This document shows, piece after piece, positions 38,801 through 49,436 of a stretch of 64,000 nt of DNA. Each line of letters opens with the position of its first letter. Position 1 is the first letter of the stretch. The DNA comes from Aphelocoma coerulescens (taxonomy: Eukaryota > Chordata > Aves > Passeriformes > Corvidae). The notes under the pieces were generated by a model. The model was not told the DNA's origin, did no database searches, and worked only from the letters and a program-made list of their open reading frames with translations. The position numbers and the translations under genes were made by a program. The stretch covers positions 1,376,807 through 1,440,806 of the forward strand of contig NC_091034.1 of the NCBI RefSeq assembly GCF_041296385.1, written 5' to 3'.

Positions 38801-39159
38801 CATCCTGGAGTATGAAATCCATCCCTGGCCACAAAATGTTCCCACCATGAGGAGGATTTGAAGGGAGGGACGGCCTCGGCTCAAGGAAGTGTTTGTAGGA
38901 ACATTGCAGGAGTGGAGGAACCAATGTCCCGGTGAATATTTCCCTGCTGACCAGGGCTTATTAAACCAAAACCAGGTGGTTTGCCAAAAAAAAAACCCCC
39001 TCACTTGTTTATTGAAATCCCATAAAGAGCTGCCACCTCCAGGAACTGGGAGATGCCGGCAGAAACTGAGACTGAATCCATTGGATGATCTCATTTGTGA
39101 GGAGCCATTTGTTCTGCTCCACTAACCTGGTTTTGTATTTAATACTTAATTTCTAATAT
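38801..39159. other. unique intronic sequence
   Basis: Nothing recognised. Poly-A/C run at 38984-39000. Confidence 0.5.
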
Positions 39160-39402
39160 TTAATTTTTATCTCCACCCCATCGCCCAGCAGAGCCAGAGG
39201 CTCAGCACTCAACCACAGTAGGGACAGCAGGAAAAAAAACCCTCGGGCCCCAAATCTGGGATTTTTTTTCCTGTCGTGTCTGGAATTCTCTCCGTGGCCT
39301 CAGTGACGTCCCTGATGTCACAGCCAGCGGAGGAAACATCACCACTGAAGTGCTGTGTGGATCTACAGGATCCCACCAGCACATCCCAACCCTTCCCACC
39401 TG
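39160..39402. repeat. 230 bp duplicated segment, copy 1
   Basis: Shares TTTTTATCTCCACCCCATC, GAGGCTCAGCACTCAACC, CAGTAGGGACAGCAG, GGAATTCTCTCCGTGGCC and TCACCACTGAAGTGCTGTG with 40588-40822. High identity; family unknown. Confidence 0.88.
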
Positions 39403-40027
39403 GAATGATGGAGCGGGGAATATCCCTGGCGTGTCCCCAGCTTGAGTTCCTCCCTAAAACCCTTCTGCATCCCCTGATTTCCAGCATTGATGGCGTGGAC
39501 AATGCCCTGCTCTGGTTCAGGAGAGCTGGAGAGGCCCTGACCCGGCAGAATCCCCTTTATCCAGCTGGGAAGGGCCCTCATCTGACCCTGTGGAATGTCT
39601 GGGGTGTGCTGAGGCCATACAAGAGCCTTTCCCACCTGGCTCCTGCGGCCCCTGAGCACAAACAGGTGCTGCAGCCCCTCCGCCCTGCACAGGCACAGCT
39701 TGGCTTTCCCAGCCCTGTTTCCAGTTATTTTCTCATCCATCCCATCCATCTTTCTCCCACATCAAGTCCTGATTAGGCCGAGCAGGAGCACAACAGGCTT
39801 TTTTTTTTTTTTTCCGCTCCTACAGGAGGCTCTTCTTGACCTTCCTTTCCTCTCCTTGTCTGACAAATTGTGGGAGCTGACCCATAGCTGGGATAATTCG
39901 CTCCAGCCCCATCCTGGCAGGCAGCTGCTTCTGCAGGGATGAGCTGGGGAGCATTCCCAGCCTCGTGGTTCCCATCCGTGGGAGGACTGGATATTCAGGA
40001 TATCCAGGAGCAGGAGCAGTGGCACAG
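39403..40027. other. unique intronic sequence
   Basis: No exon is seen. A 15-base poly-T run lies at 39799-39813. Confidence 0.5.
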
Positions 40028-40036
40028 TGATTGATT

Positions 40037-40457
40037 GTCCTACCTGGATGTGACCAGACCTTGGAGAACTCCTTGGATTTCTGCTTCCCATCTTTTTCCA
40101 TGAGGTTTTTATAACACAGCTTTCTGTTTAAGACATGATTTGGGAGCTGATCAACAGGGAAAAACCCCAAATGTAGCGGGTGCAAAGTGTTGTTCCCAGT
40201 CCGTGCTGTGCTCCCATTCCCATGGAAAAGAGCCCTGGCTGTGACCAGACCACGGAGAACTCCTTGGATCTCTCCTTCCCGGCTTTTTCCATGAGGGCAT
40301 TCCCGTCTCTGCTCCCCCTCAGCAGCACCACGTGGTTTTTATAACACATTTTTTTAAGACATGAGTTGGGAGCTGATCCGCAGGGAAAAATCCCAAATGT
40401 AGCGGGTACAAAGTGTTGTTCCCAGTCCGTGCTGTGCTCCCATTCCCATGGAAAAGA
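40037..40457. repeat. tandem duplication, about 200 bp unit, two copies
   Basis: GGAGAACTCCTTGGAT, TTTTTCCATGAGG, GGTTTTTATAACACA, CAAATGTAGCGGGT and CAAAGTGTTGTTCCCAGTCC occur in order twice, at about 40053-40225 and 40254-40457. The second copy has an extra 35 bp after CATGAGG. Confidence 0.88.
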
Positions 40458-40587
40458 GCCCATGGACTCAGCCCAGGACACAGAAATCCCCATGGGGATC
40501 TGCCCTTTGGAAGAACAAGCAGGTGCTGATTCTCCTGCTGCTGAGTTCTTCCCACAGCCCCTTCCCCAAGCGCTGGCCCCAAACTCT

Positions 40588-40822
40588 TAATTTTTATCTC
40601 CACCCCATCACCCAGCAGAGGCTCAGCACTCAACCACAGTAGGGACAGCAGCAAAAACCCCTTGGGCCCCAAATCTGGGATTTTTTTTCCTGTTCTGTCA
40701 GGAATTCTCTCCGTGGCCTCAGTGATGTCCCTGATGCCACAGCCAGCGGAGGAAACATCACCACTGAAGTGCTGTGTGGATTTACGGGATCCCACCAGCA
40801 CACCCCAACCCTTCCCACCCCG
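40588..40822. repeat. 230 bp duplicated segment, copy 2
   Basis: Direct-orientation partner of 39160-39402, about 1.4 kb downstream. Confidence 0.88.
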
Positions 40823-42284
40823 CTTTTCCCACCAGCCGAGAAAAAAAACCTCTCCAGCAGCTCCCAAACTTCCTCCTCTTCCTCCTCCCGGTTGGAGCAG
40901 GCCCAGCCTCCACCCCAGGCTCGCCATGGTGTAACAGGATCCTGTGGCAGGGGAATCTTTCGGGGCTGATAAACCCCGAACAGCCGGGAACTGAAGGCAG
41001 GTTCCCTTTGAAGTGCACCTCGCATTACAGCGAGCTGCTCCAGCCTCGGGATTTGAACCACCAATAAAATGATTTACGAGCATAAAAGGCCCGAGCCACC
41101 TTTGAGGCGGGGGAAGGGGAGGAATTGCAAACGTCATTAGCTGCAAAGGCTCTGCTTTTTCTTCTCCGGGTTAGAAACGAGGGGCAGAACCGACCTGTTC
41201 GGGCCATGAAACGTCGCTGCCTCTGCATGGGGAGATAAATCCCATCAGGGGCTTTGTGCGAGGTTTCGGTGCCCGTGGGGCTGCAGCCTCCAGCCAGGCT
41301 CTGTGGGAAGCGCAGCTTTAAACTCTCGGGAATCTCTTTGTGGTGCAGGTGGAGTTTTTGGTGTTATCATTAATTATTTGTTTGGCCGCGCCGCTCCAAC
41401 AAACGCCGAGATCTCGTGCTGGCTCCGGCGCCTTCCGGAACGAGAGAGCCTCAATCTCAGCTGGCTGAGTGTGGAAATCAGCCAAAATGTAAAAAATAGG
41501 GGGTTTATCCTCAGTTTAACCCCATGGTTTGTGTGAGGACTCAAACTGGTTGACTTCAATCCCAAAAATCCCACAGTTTTCCTGGAGTCACAGGAGGAGA
41601 GTAATTAGGAACAGGATTTCTTTGCTCATAATCCTCCCTCTTGGAGTTTATCTCCCCTTTCTTCTCAAACACTGTGGACCAAAGTGGCTCATCCCCAAGA
41701 CTTTTTTGGTTGACTCTACCTGGTTGTAAAAGGATCCAGAGTATCCTTTTATCTCCATATAAAATACAGGAATTACCCTGGATGGGGGAAGCAGGACGGG
41801 AGGTGCCGCTCTCACACAGGTGGATTTTAATCCCGAACAGATTTAAAGCGTAAATGAGACAAAAATCACCTCGCACGGGGCATAAAACAGCACAACTCTG
41901 TTCCAAGTTGTGGTTTGATCACACATTTCCCACGTCAGACAGACCCCAGGGCAGCCAAGTCCTCCTGGGGGTGGTGTTGGAGAAACCTGTCCTGTCCTAG
42001 AACATCTCACTCCACATCTTCTTTCAGAGCACCTCACCCCGAGTGGATTTGCAACATCTGGCTCTTGGTTGGGAAAGAAAAAACCAACTTTCCCACCCTT
42101 GGGAAAGCCAAAAATCCCCGAAGTGGCTTTTGCATTCCTGGGGCTCAGTTTCTCTTTCCCTCTCCATCCCTGGGTTTGGATCTTGGTGATGGTTTTGCTT
42201 CAGGTGTTGGATTTCTTGTTCTGTTCTCGGCACTGGGGTCTTGATTTTTTTGGAGTGGGAGCTCTTCCAGCCCCAGCCTTTTCC
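40823..42284. other. unique intronic sequence with candidate regulatory blocks
   Basis: No exon is seen. 41040-41500 is the most distinctive part and is listed separately. Confidence 0.5.
41040..41500. promoter_or_regulatory. candidate conserved noncoding element
   Basis: Repeat-free. Contains CCAATAAAATGATTTACGAG, AACGTCATTAGCTGCAAAGG and GGAGATAAATCCC words, then TTATCATTAATTATTTGTTT at about 41363-41382. ATTAATTA is a homeodomain core and TATTTGTTT resembles a forkhead site. Functional role inferred only. Confidence 0.32.
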
Positions 42285-43800
42285 TCTGTAAGGGGAAGGT
42301 TTATTTCTCTCCTTTTCCCCTGCAAAGACCCGGTTTCTTTCTCTCCTTTTCCTCACCAAAGACAAGGTTTATCTCTCTCCTTTTCCTCTCCAAAGTCAAC
42401 TTTTATTTCTCTCCTTTTCCTCGCAAAGTTCAAGGTTTATTTCTCTCCTTTTCTCCTGCAAGGAGAAGGTTCAATTCTCTCATTTTCCTCTGCAAACAGA
42501 ACTTTATCTCTCTCCTTTTCCTCTGCAAATTCAAGGTTTCTTTCTCTCCTTTTCCCCTGCAAAGACCTGGTTTCTTCCTCTCCTTTTCCCCTGCAAAGAC
42601 CCGGTTTATTTCCCTCCTTTTCCTCACCAAAGACAAGGTTTATCTCTCTCCTTTTCCTCTCCAAAGTCAACTTTTATTTCTCTCCTTTTCCTCGCCAAGT
42701 TCAAGGTTTATTTCTCTCCTTCTCCCCTGCAAGGAGAAGGTTTGATTCTCTCATTTTCCTCTGCAAACAGAACTTTATCTCTCTCCTTTTCCTCTGCAAA
42801 TTCAAGGTTTCTTTCTCTCCTTTTCCCCTGCAAAGACCTGGTTTCTTCCTCTCCTTTTCCCCTGCAAAGACCCGGTTTCTTTCTCTCCTTTTCCTTACCA
42901 AAGACAAGGTTACTTTTTCTCCTTTTCCCGTGCAAACAGAAGGTTTCATTCTCTCCTTTTCCCCTGCAAGGAGAAATCTTTTTTCCTCTCCTTTTCCTCA
43001 CCAAAGACAAGGTTTATCTCTCTCTGTTTCCTCTCCAAAGTCAACTTTTATTTCTCTCCTTTTCCTCGCCAAGTTCAAGGTTTATTTCCTTTTCTCCTGC
43101 AAGGAGAAGTTTTAATTCTCTCATTTTCCTCTGCAAACAGAACTTTATCTCTCTCCTTTCCCTCTGCAAGGAGAAGGTTTCTGTCTCTCCTTTTCCTCGC
43201 CAAATTCAAGGTTTATTTCTCTCCTTTTCTTCTGCAAGGAGAAGATTTCATTCTCTCTTTTCCCTCTGCAAAGACAACTTTTATTTCCCTCCTTTTCCCC
43301 ACCAAAGACCCGGTTTCTTCCTCTCCTTTTCCCCTGCGAAGATCCGGTTTCTTTCTCTCCTTTTCCTCTGCGAAGATCCGGTTTCTTTCTCTCCTTTTCC
43401 TCACCAAAGACAAGGTTCCTTTCTCTCCTTTTCCTGTGCAAAGAGAAGGTTTATTTCTCTCCTTTTCCCACCAAAGACATGGCTTTTTTCTCTCCTTTTC
43501 CTCTGCAAAGAGGAGGTTTATCTCTCTCCTTCTCCCCTGCAAAGATGAGGTTTATTTCTCCCCTTCTCCTCTGCAAGAAGGTTTGATTCTCTCATTTTCC
43601 TCTGCAAAGAGAACTTGATTCCTCTCCTTTTCCCCTGCAAATTCAAGGTTTCTTTCTCTCCTTTTCCCCTGCAAAGACCCAGTTTCTTTCTCTCCTTTTC
43701 CTCTGCAAGGAGAAGGTTTAATTCTCTCCTTTCCCTCTCCAAAGACAAGGCTTATCTCTCTCCTTTTCCTCTGCAAAAACAAGGTTTATTTACCTCCTCA
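42285..43800. repeat. minisatellite, about 31-34 bp unit, with a 271 bp higher-order repeat
   Basis: About 1.5 kb of TTTCTCTCCTTTTCCTCTGC, then AAAGACAAGG-like tails that fall into several subtypes. The subtype with CAAAGTCAACTTTTATTTC recurs at 42391, 42662 and 43036. The subtype order is preserved between the first two (271 bp). Confidence 0.93.
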
Positions 43801-44640
43801 CATCCCAGAAACACTCAAGGTGTGGAATGGCACGACAGGAGCAGGCCAGGCCCACATCCCCAATTCCAGACTGGAATTACGCACACGTGCAGGATGAAAA
43901 AAGGGACCGGGGCAAACAAAAGGTTATTTCTTTATTCCTTTGTGCTGCTCCCTGCTCCCAGAACCTTCCACGGACCGGGCTGGATGAATTGTGAAGTGCT
44001 GCAGGCCTCGGGGTTCATTCACTGCTCTCCCCTCAACTCTGGCCCAGATTTGGGTGATTTGGGTGCCAGGAGTGGCCCCGGAGCCGCTGCCCCGCTGGCC
44101 CTGGTGGCTCGGAGCACATCGGATGTGAGGTGACCCATTTCTGTCACCCTTCTGGAGGGCTCTGCGCTCGCGGTGCCTCAGCCAGGCCAGAGCAGCTCTG
44201 GGGAAAGGAGGGGTTCGGTGCCAAGGACCTGCCAGGGCCCCACAAACCTCTCAGGGCCTCCATTTACACCGAGGCCTCAAAGGGAACTGGGGTTTCTTGT
44301 TTTCATTGTCTCGGGGTGGAAATAACAGCGTGAAATCAGGGCCTGCCCAGGCCTGGGCCCTGCCTGAGCCGTCACAGCCCCTACGAGCGGGGTTTGAGCA
44401 AACTGATCCCACAGCACCCCAGGAAATGGACACAGATCCAGGGAATCCCACAGCAATCCCTGCAGGAGGCTCAGGGGACACTTCCCAGTGAGCCAGAAGT
44501 CCCTGAGTGAAATTTGCCTTTTCCAGTCAGAAAAACTCCCAGGAGCAAGGAACAATGAACAGGCAACTCGATAAAAGGTGCCCACTTTGAGATTTGGATC
44601 CTGTTTGGGGCTCATGGGGTCAAATTTCTGCAGTGTCTGC
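43801..44640. other. unique intronic sequence
   Basis: No exon is seen; no repeat recognised. Confidence 0.5.
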
Positions 44641-45510
44641 GGAAGGGAGTTTGGGGAAGGAGTTTGGGGTTGACTCTGCAGGATTTGGGGAAGGAGTTTG
44701 GGGTTGTTTCTGCAGGATTTGGGGAAGGAGTTTGGGGTGGGTTCTGCAGGATTTGGGGAAGGAGTTTGGGGTTGTTTCTGCAGGATTTGGGGAAGGGAGT
44801 TTGGGGTTGTTTCTGCAGGATTTGGGGAAGGAGTTTGGGGTGGGTTCTGCAGGATTTGGGGAAGGGAGTTTGGGGTGGGTTCTGCAGGATTTGGGGAAGG
44901 AGTTTGGGGTTGTTTCTGCAGGATTTGGGGAAGGGAGTTTGGGGTTGTTTCTGCAGGATTTGGGGAAGGAGTTTGGGGTTGTTTCTGCAGGATTTGGGGA
45001 AGGGAGTTTGGGGTGGGTTCTGCAGGATTTGGGGAAGGAGTTTGGGGTTGTTTCTGCAGGATTTGGGGAAGGGAGTTTGGGGTTGTTTCTGCAGCATTTG
45101 GGGAAGGGAGTTTGGGGTTGTTTCTGCAGGATTTGGGGAAGGAGTTTGGGGTCGGCTCTGCAGGATTTGGGGAAGGGAGTTTGGGGTGGGTTCTGCAGGA
45201 TTTGGGGAAGGGAGTTTGGGATTGTTTCTGCAGGATTTGGGGAAGGAGTTTGGGGTTGACTCTGCAGGATTTGGGGAAGGAGTTTGGGGTTGTTTCTGCA
45301 GGATTTGGGGAAGGGAGTTTGGGGTTGACTCTGCAGGATTTGGGGAAGGGAGTTTGGGGTTGTTTCTGCAGGATTTGGGGAAGGGAGTTTGGGGTTTTTT
45401 CTGCAGGGTTTGGGGAAGGGAGTTTGGGGTGGGTTCTGCAGGATTTGGGGAAGGGAGTTTGGGGTTTTTTCTGCAGCATTTGGGGAAGGGAGTTTTTTGG
45501 GGTTGGTCCC
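44641..45510. repeat. minisatellite, 35-36 bp unit
   Basis: About 24 units of GAAGGAGTTTGGGG followed by TTGTTTCTGCAGGATTTGGG. The unit contains TTTCTGCAG, an acceptor-like word, repeated each time. Open frames on both strands are artefacts. Confidence 0.94.
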
Positions 45511-45855
45511 CCAGGTGTGGGAACCCATTTGCAAGCCCAGCTCCTGCTCTGAGGCTGAGCAGCTTGGGAACCTGATGGAGGGAGCAAGGGGGGGTTTCCC
45601 CCCTACTCTTGATTTTTGCTCCATTTTTCCTCATTGCTGTGAAATTCAATCGTGTTTTGCAGCCCTTTAGGCCTCCCAAAGCCCAGCAGCTGCGTTCTCA
45701 TCTGGCTTGAAAGCTTATCCTTGTGAACCCCAAACAGAACCAGGCCTGGGAGCCCTCCCTGATCAAAAGAAGCAAACCCAGCCCAGGAGAGAGCTCAGGA
45801 GGCCCTTTTTGCTCTGCAGAAGGGAGATTGCCCCTGATAAAACACTCTGAGGAGC
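45511..45855. other. unique intronic sequence
   Basis: Nothing recognised. Confidence 0.5.
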
Positions 45856-46083
45856 GGGGAAACCTTCGGGACATCGCGGCGAGCTGGCACCGGGGAGCTG
45901 CGGTTGTTGGGGTTGTTGTTAGGAATTCCTGCGGGCAGCCCAGGGACAGCAATTAGTTCTCGTGTTAATCAGCAGCAGCTCTGTCCTGAGCCCAGCACTG
46001 CTCGTTCCCACAGCTGGGTTGGGACAAGGGGATCACAAACACCCGGAGCGCCTTCTCGCATTTAGAAAATCTCCTCTGGAGCC
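45856..46083. repeat. about 230 bp duplicated segment, copy 1 (intron 5)
   Basis: From GGGGAAACCTTCGGGACATC to AAAATCTCCTCTGGAGCC it matches 49670-49918 in intron 7 with few substitutions. The only large difference is the length of a GTTGTT run. A diverged third piece is at about 50225-50310. Confidence 0.92.
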
Positions 46084-46129
46084 TCGCAGGTGAAGCAGCG
46101 CTGCAGCAAAGCCGAGCCCAGACTTGCCC

Positions 46130-46890
46130 TGGCGTTAAGGCCGGGTTTATTTCAATGCAGAGGCTGCAGAACCGCTCTGGGCTGGCTGCAGAGCTCTGGT
46201 GGGCTTGGCACAGAGACAAGGCTGGGTTTATTTTAATGCAGAGGCTGCAGAACCGCTCTGGGCCGGCTGCAGAGCTCTGGTGGACTCGGCACAGAGACAA
46301 GGCTGGGTTTATTTTAATGCAGAGGCTGCAGAACCGCTCTGGGCTGGCTGCAGAGCTCTGGTGGGCTCGGCACAGAGACAAGGCTGGGTTTATTTTAATG
46401 CAGGCTGCAGAACCGCTCTGGGCTGGCAGCAGAGCTCTCGTAGGCAGGGCAGGGCTCAGCACAGAGACAAGGCTGGGTTTATTTTAATGCAGGCTGCAGA
46501 ACTGCTCTGGGCCAGCTGCAGAGCTCTCGTAGGCAGGGCAGGGCTCAGCACAGAGACAAGGCTGGGTTTATTTCAATGCGGAGGCTGCAGAACCACTCTG
46601 GGCTGGCTGCAGAGCTCTCGTAGGCTCAGCACAGAGACAAGGCCGGGTTTATTTTAATGCAGAGGCTGCAGAACCACTCTGGGCTGGCTGCAGAGCTCTG
46701 GTGGGCTCGGCACAGAGACAAGGCTGGGTTTATTTTAATGCAGAGGCTGCAGAACCGCTCCGGGCTGGAAGCAGAGCTCTCGTAGGCAGGGCAGGGCTCA
46801 GCACAGAGACAAGGCTGGGTTTATTTCAGTGCGGAGGCTGCAGAACCACTCTGGGCTGGCTGCAGAGCTCTGGCAGGCTCAGCACAGACA
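46130..46890. repeat. minisatellite, about 81 bp unit, nine copies
   Basis: Units carry GGCTGGGTTTATTTTAATGC, AGAGGCTGCAGAACC, CTCTGGGCTGGCTGCAGAGC and CACAGAGACAAG. Some units have an extra CGTAGGCAGGGCAGG. Confidence 0.94.
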
Positions 46891-46939
46891 GCAGCGATTG
46901 CTGCAGTCGGAAGAGCCGAGCCCCTGCGTTCCCCGCGGG

Positions 46940-47090
46940 CGGTTCTATCTCTTTAGCTTGTCTAACACCGCGAGCACGATGCTAATCTGGTTATTTATCC
47001 CTCCTAACAGTGCCGCTATTATGGCACTTAATCCTTCGGCAGAATTCCCAGCCTTGGCAGATAACGAGGCGAGATGGCCAGGTGGTAGCG
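46940..47090. promoter_or_regulatory. candidate conserved noncoding element (octamer-like site)
   Basis: A sharp 150 bp island of balanced composition between an 81 bp array and the exon 6-like array. It holds ATGCTAAT at 46979-46986, resembling a POU octamer, followed by TCTGGTTATTTATCCC with a MEF2-like A/T core, then ATTATGGCACTTAATCC. Inference from motifs and compositional contrast. Confidence 0.38.
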
Positions 47091-47204
47091 GAGCATCTCT
47101 TTGGGATGGACTCTCCCGGAATACACAATCCCAATTATCCCTCTCCATCCCCCCCGCAGCTGGGAGCGGCATTTCCAGCCGCTTGAAATCCTGGGGGAGA
47201 CGGG

Positions 47205-47848
47205 GGGTTTGGGGTCGTGTGGGAGAAGGAAATCAAGGAATGGAGGTGAGGATTCAGCACCACACATTGGGGTCTGGGCCCAGAAGCAGCTTGAGCCTGG
47301 GTTTGGGTTTGGGTTTGGACAGAAGGTGCTGCCATCAGGTGGGGTGTGGCAGAACTCAGGTGTCACCCGTGGGGCCTTTCCTCTCCTGTCCGGGTGTGGA
47401 TCAGCCAAAGAAAGGGAATTAAGGAACGGCAGTGAAAATTCACAAATCTGTGTCCAGCAGTGACTTGAGCCTGGTTTTAGATCTGAGTCTGACAGGGACT
47501 TGAACCCATTTTTTTCCGGTTCTGTGAGATACTTGAGCAGCCTGGGTGGGGTGGGCAGAGCTCAGGTGTCACCCGTGGGGTGTTTTCTGTCCCCCCAGGT
47601 GTGGTTCAGCCGCAGAAAGGAAATTAAGGAATGGAGATGAATACTCCAAATCTGAATCTGGCAGTGGCTTCAATCCATTTTTTCCCAGTTCTGTGGGATG
47701 GGTTCCCATGAGCAGCCCGGGTGGGGTGGGGCAGAGCTCAGGTGTCACCCGTGGGGTGTTTTCTGTCCCCTCAGGTGGGGCGGGCAGAGCTCAGGTGTCA
47801 CCCGTGGGGTGTTTTCTGTCCCCTCAGGTGTGGTGGGCAGAGCTCAGC
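47205..47848 (+). repeat. degenerate tandem array built from the PAX7 exon 6 acceptor region
   Basis: Units repeat CAGAGCTCAGGTGTCACCCG, TGGGGTGTTTTCTGTCCCCC and an AG. The clearest copy continues after AG at 47599 with GTGTGGTTCAGC, the same 12 bases that open true exon 6 (Val-Trp-Phe-Ser), then diverges and meets a stop 14 codons in. Related exon-like starts lie near 47394 and 47217. Shortened units with acceptor-like CCCTCAG end at 47774 and 47827, 53 bp apart. The true acceptor region downstream carries matching GCTTTCTGTCCCCC. I read this as tandem duplication of an intron/exon junction, now degenerate. Confidence 0.75.
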
Positions 47849-48424
47849 TGTCACCTGAGGTGCACTAGTTTGAAAGCAAACCGGTGGGAGATCCCAAGTT
47901 CGAACTACAATTTAATAGGAAAATTAAGATAAAGGCAATGATACAGAAACACAGGCTCAAACTGGCAGAGTCAGGATACGACCGGACACCCAGTCAGGCA
48001 GGGTGGTGGTAGCAGTCCTATTAAATGGTGGCTGCAGTCCTTTTGAGGTGACAGATACAGTTCTGTTGAGGCGGTGATCCTGTAGAAGGGTCTGCTCTTC
48101 CTCTGAAGGTCCAGTGGTGGCTATGTAGCTCTTACCCTCTGGGAATCCAGTAGGTAAGGGCTGAGTGTGGTGTTCCAAACCTCAGATTATATCCAGGCAG
48201 GAATGCTTGGCTCCTCCCCCTGGGCAGAGCATCTCACAATGGCATGTGATGAGTCATGCAGTGAGGCTGGGTGGCCCATTAGCAGAAGATATCGCTCCGG
48301 AGGGAGTTATCAGGGATGTGCCACGGAAGAGACGAAGAGCCCTGCCCCAGCTGGTTCTAACAGCTGGTGAAGATGCTGATAGAGCACAGGCTTTTGGTTA
48401 CGTCTTACGTTGTAACCTAAGACA
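47849..48424 (-). mobile_element. solo LTR of an endogenous retrovirus (ERVL-type), reverse orientation
   Basis: About 576 bp of single-copy sequence with TGTC/GACA termini as read on the + strand. In the minus orientation it has the parts of an LTR in order: a U3, a TATA-like ATATAATC (complement of 48185-48192), and an ATTAAA polyadenylation signal (complement of 47911-47916). No internal retroviral gene or primer-binding site adjoins either end, so it is a solo LTR. A perfect target-site duplication is not visible. The left boundary is ambiguous by about 6 bp because flanking array and LTR end share TGTCACC. GTCAC at 47850 and GACAC at 48421 are a possible imperfect 5 bp duplication. Family assignment is from memory of avian ERVL LTRs. 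Confidence 0.75.
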
Positions 48425-48450
48425 CGTGCGGCGCTTTCTGTCCCCCCCAG

Positions 48451-48616
48451 GTGTGGTTCAGCAACCGGCGGGCGCGCTGGCGTAAGCAGGCGGGAGCCAA
48501 CCAGCTGGCGGCCTTCAACCACCTGCTGCCGGGGGGCTTCCCACCCACGGGAATGCCAGCGCTGCCCCCGTACCAGCTGCCCGACTCCACCTACCCCACC
48601 ACCACCATCTCCCAAG
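48451..48616 (+). CDS. PAX7: PAX7 exon 6: homeodomain residues 47-60 and start of the C-terminal region
   Basis: This 166 bp exon encodes [15 protein letters not shown], the end of the DNA-recognition helix. It keeps Trp48, Phe49, Asn51 and Arg53, with Ser at homeodomain position 50 as in PAX-type paired homeodomains. It then encodes the Pro-rich stretch [13 protein letters not shown] to YPTTTISQ and the first base of an Asp codon (phase 1). The acceptor tract is CTTTCTGTCCCCCCCAG; the donor is CAAG/gtgagc. [17 protein letters not shown] distinguishes PAX7 from PAX3. A solo LTR ends 26 nt upstream, leaving only the pyrimidine tract as native sequence, so the branch point probably lies in LTR-derived DNA. 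Confidence 0.97.
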
Positions 48617-49436
48617 GTGAGCTCCGCTGCTGCTTCCCTTTCCCACCTCCCCTCCGCTGGGTTGGGCGGTGTTGGAGCATCCCAGGCTGCTGGAATGGGA
48701 TGGGCTTTAAGGGCCCTTCCAAGTCATTCCATGATTCTCCCATTGGGTCTTTCTGATCCGTGGCATCTTCCCTGTGGATGGGACAATTGTGAGTCTTGTG
48801 TGGTTTTCCTTTAGTTGGGAAAATCAGGTTTTTCCTCAAGTCAAGGGAAATTCCTCAGTTTTTTCCTCTGTCTCACATCCCTTCTGCTGCATCCCTGTGT
48901 CCCATGGCTGGAGTTTTGAACAAGGAGCACATCCAAGTAAATTGGGGATTGTGTGGGTGACCCCTCATTCTGGATAGATCTCCATTCCGGGGTTCAGCAG
49001 CGAGAATATTCCGGTGGAAGGAATATTGTTAAATCCAGTGGAAGGAATATCATTAATTCCAGTTGCCTTTGACCTTTACAAAAAAAGTCCCTTGGCAGCT
49101 GTCGGGATGTGCTCCTGTGTTATCCCCCAGGAGTTCGGAATGCGCAGTGGGAACATCCCCCCTGCTCCCCAAAGCTCCTGGGGGTGGCCCCACCTGTCCC
49201 TAGCCCAGTTGGGCGGACCTAAAGTTGTCCCCAGGCTGGCACTGAGGCCTCTGCCCAAATTCTCTTCTCTTTGGGGGGAAAACGAAGTGAAAACCCAGAC
49301 ATTTCCCGCCAGCTTCGCGGAGCGCGCAGTTGCTGGGAAACCCAGGATGGCTGAGCCGCCGTTCCCAAGGGTTTCCCAAGGGTTTCCCAGTTTCCTGGGG
49401 GGATCCCAGCCCGTTGGTGTCCCTGTGTCCCCGCAG
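48617..49436 (+). other. PAX7: PAX7 intron 6 (820 bp)
   Basis: Donor gtgagc at 48617 and acceptor CCGCAG ending 49436; phase 1. Apart from a CR1 fragment near its 5' end I see no tandem array. Confidence 0.93.
48655..48740 (+). mobile_element. CR1 LINE 3' terminal fragment
   Basis: Short piece with TTGGAGCATCCCAGGCTGC, GGAATGGGATGGGCTTTAAG, GGCCCTTCCAAGTCATTCC and a terminal CATGATTC, the CR1 3' tail order. It lies 38 bp after the exon 6 donor. Confidence 0.75.

Noticed and set aside
44641..45510. Repeated TTTCTGCAG words as real splice acceptors
   Set aside because: They recur with the array period and no exon follows any of them.
44277..45679. Open frames of 284-436 codons
   Set aside because: Produced by the 35-36 bp array; peptides are pure repeats.
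47599..47640. A second real copy of exon 6
   Set aside because: Only the first four codons match; Asn51 is lost and a stop follows after 13 codons.
47957..48178. 74-codon minus-strand frame inside the solo LTR as a retroviral gene
   Set aside because: It lies wholly within the LTR; no viral coding region is present.
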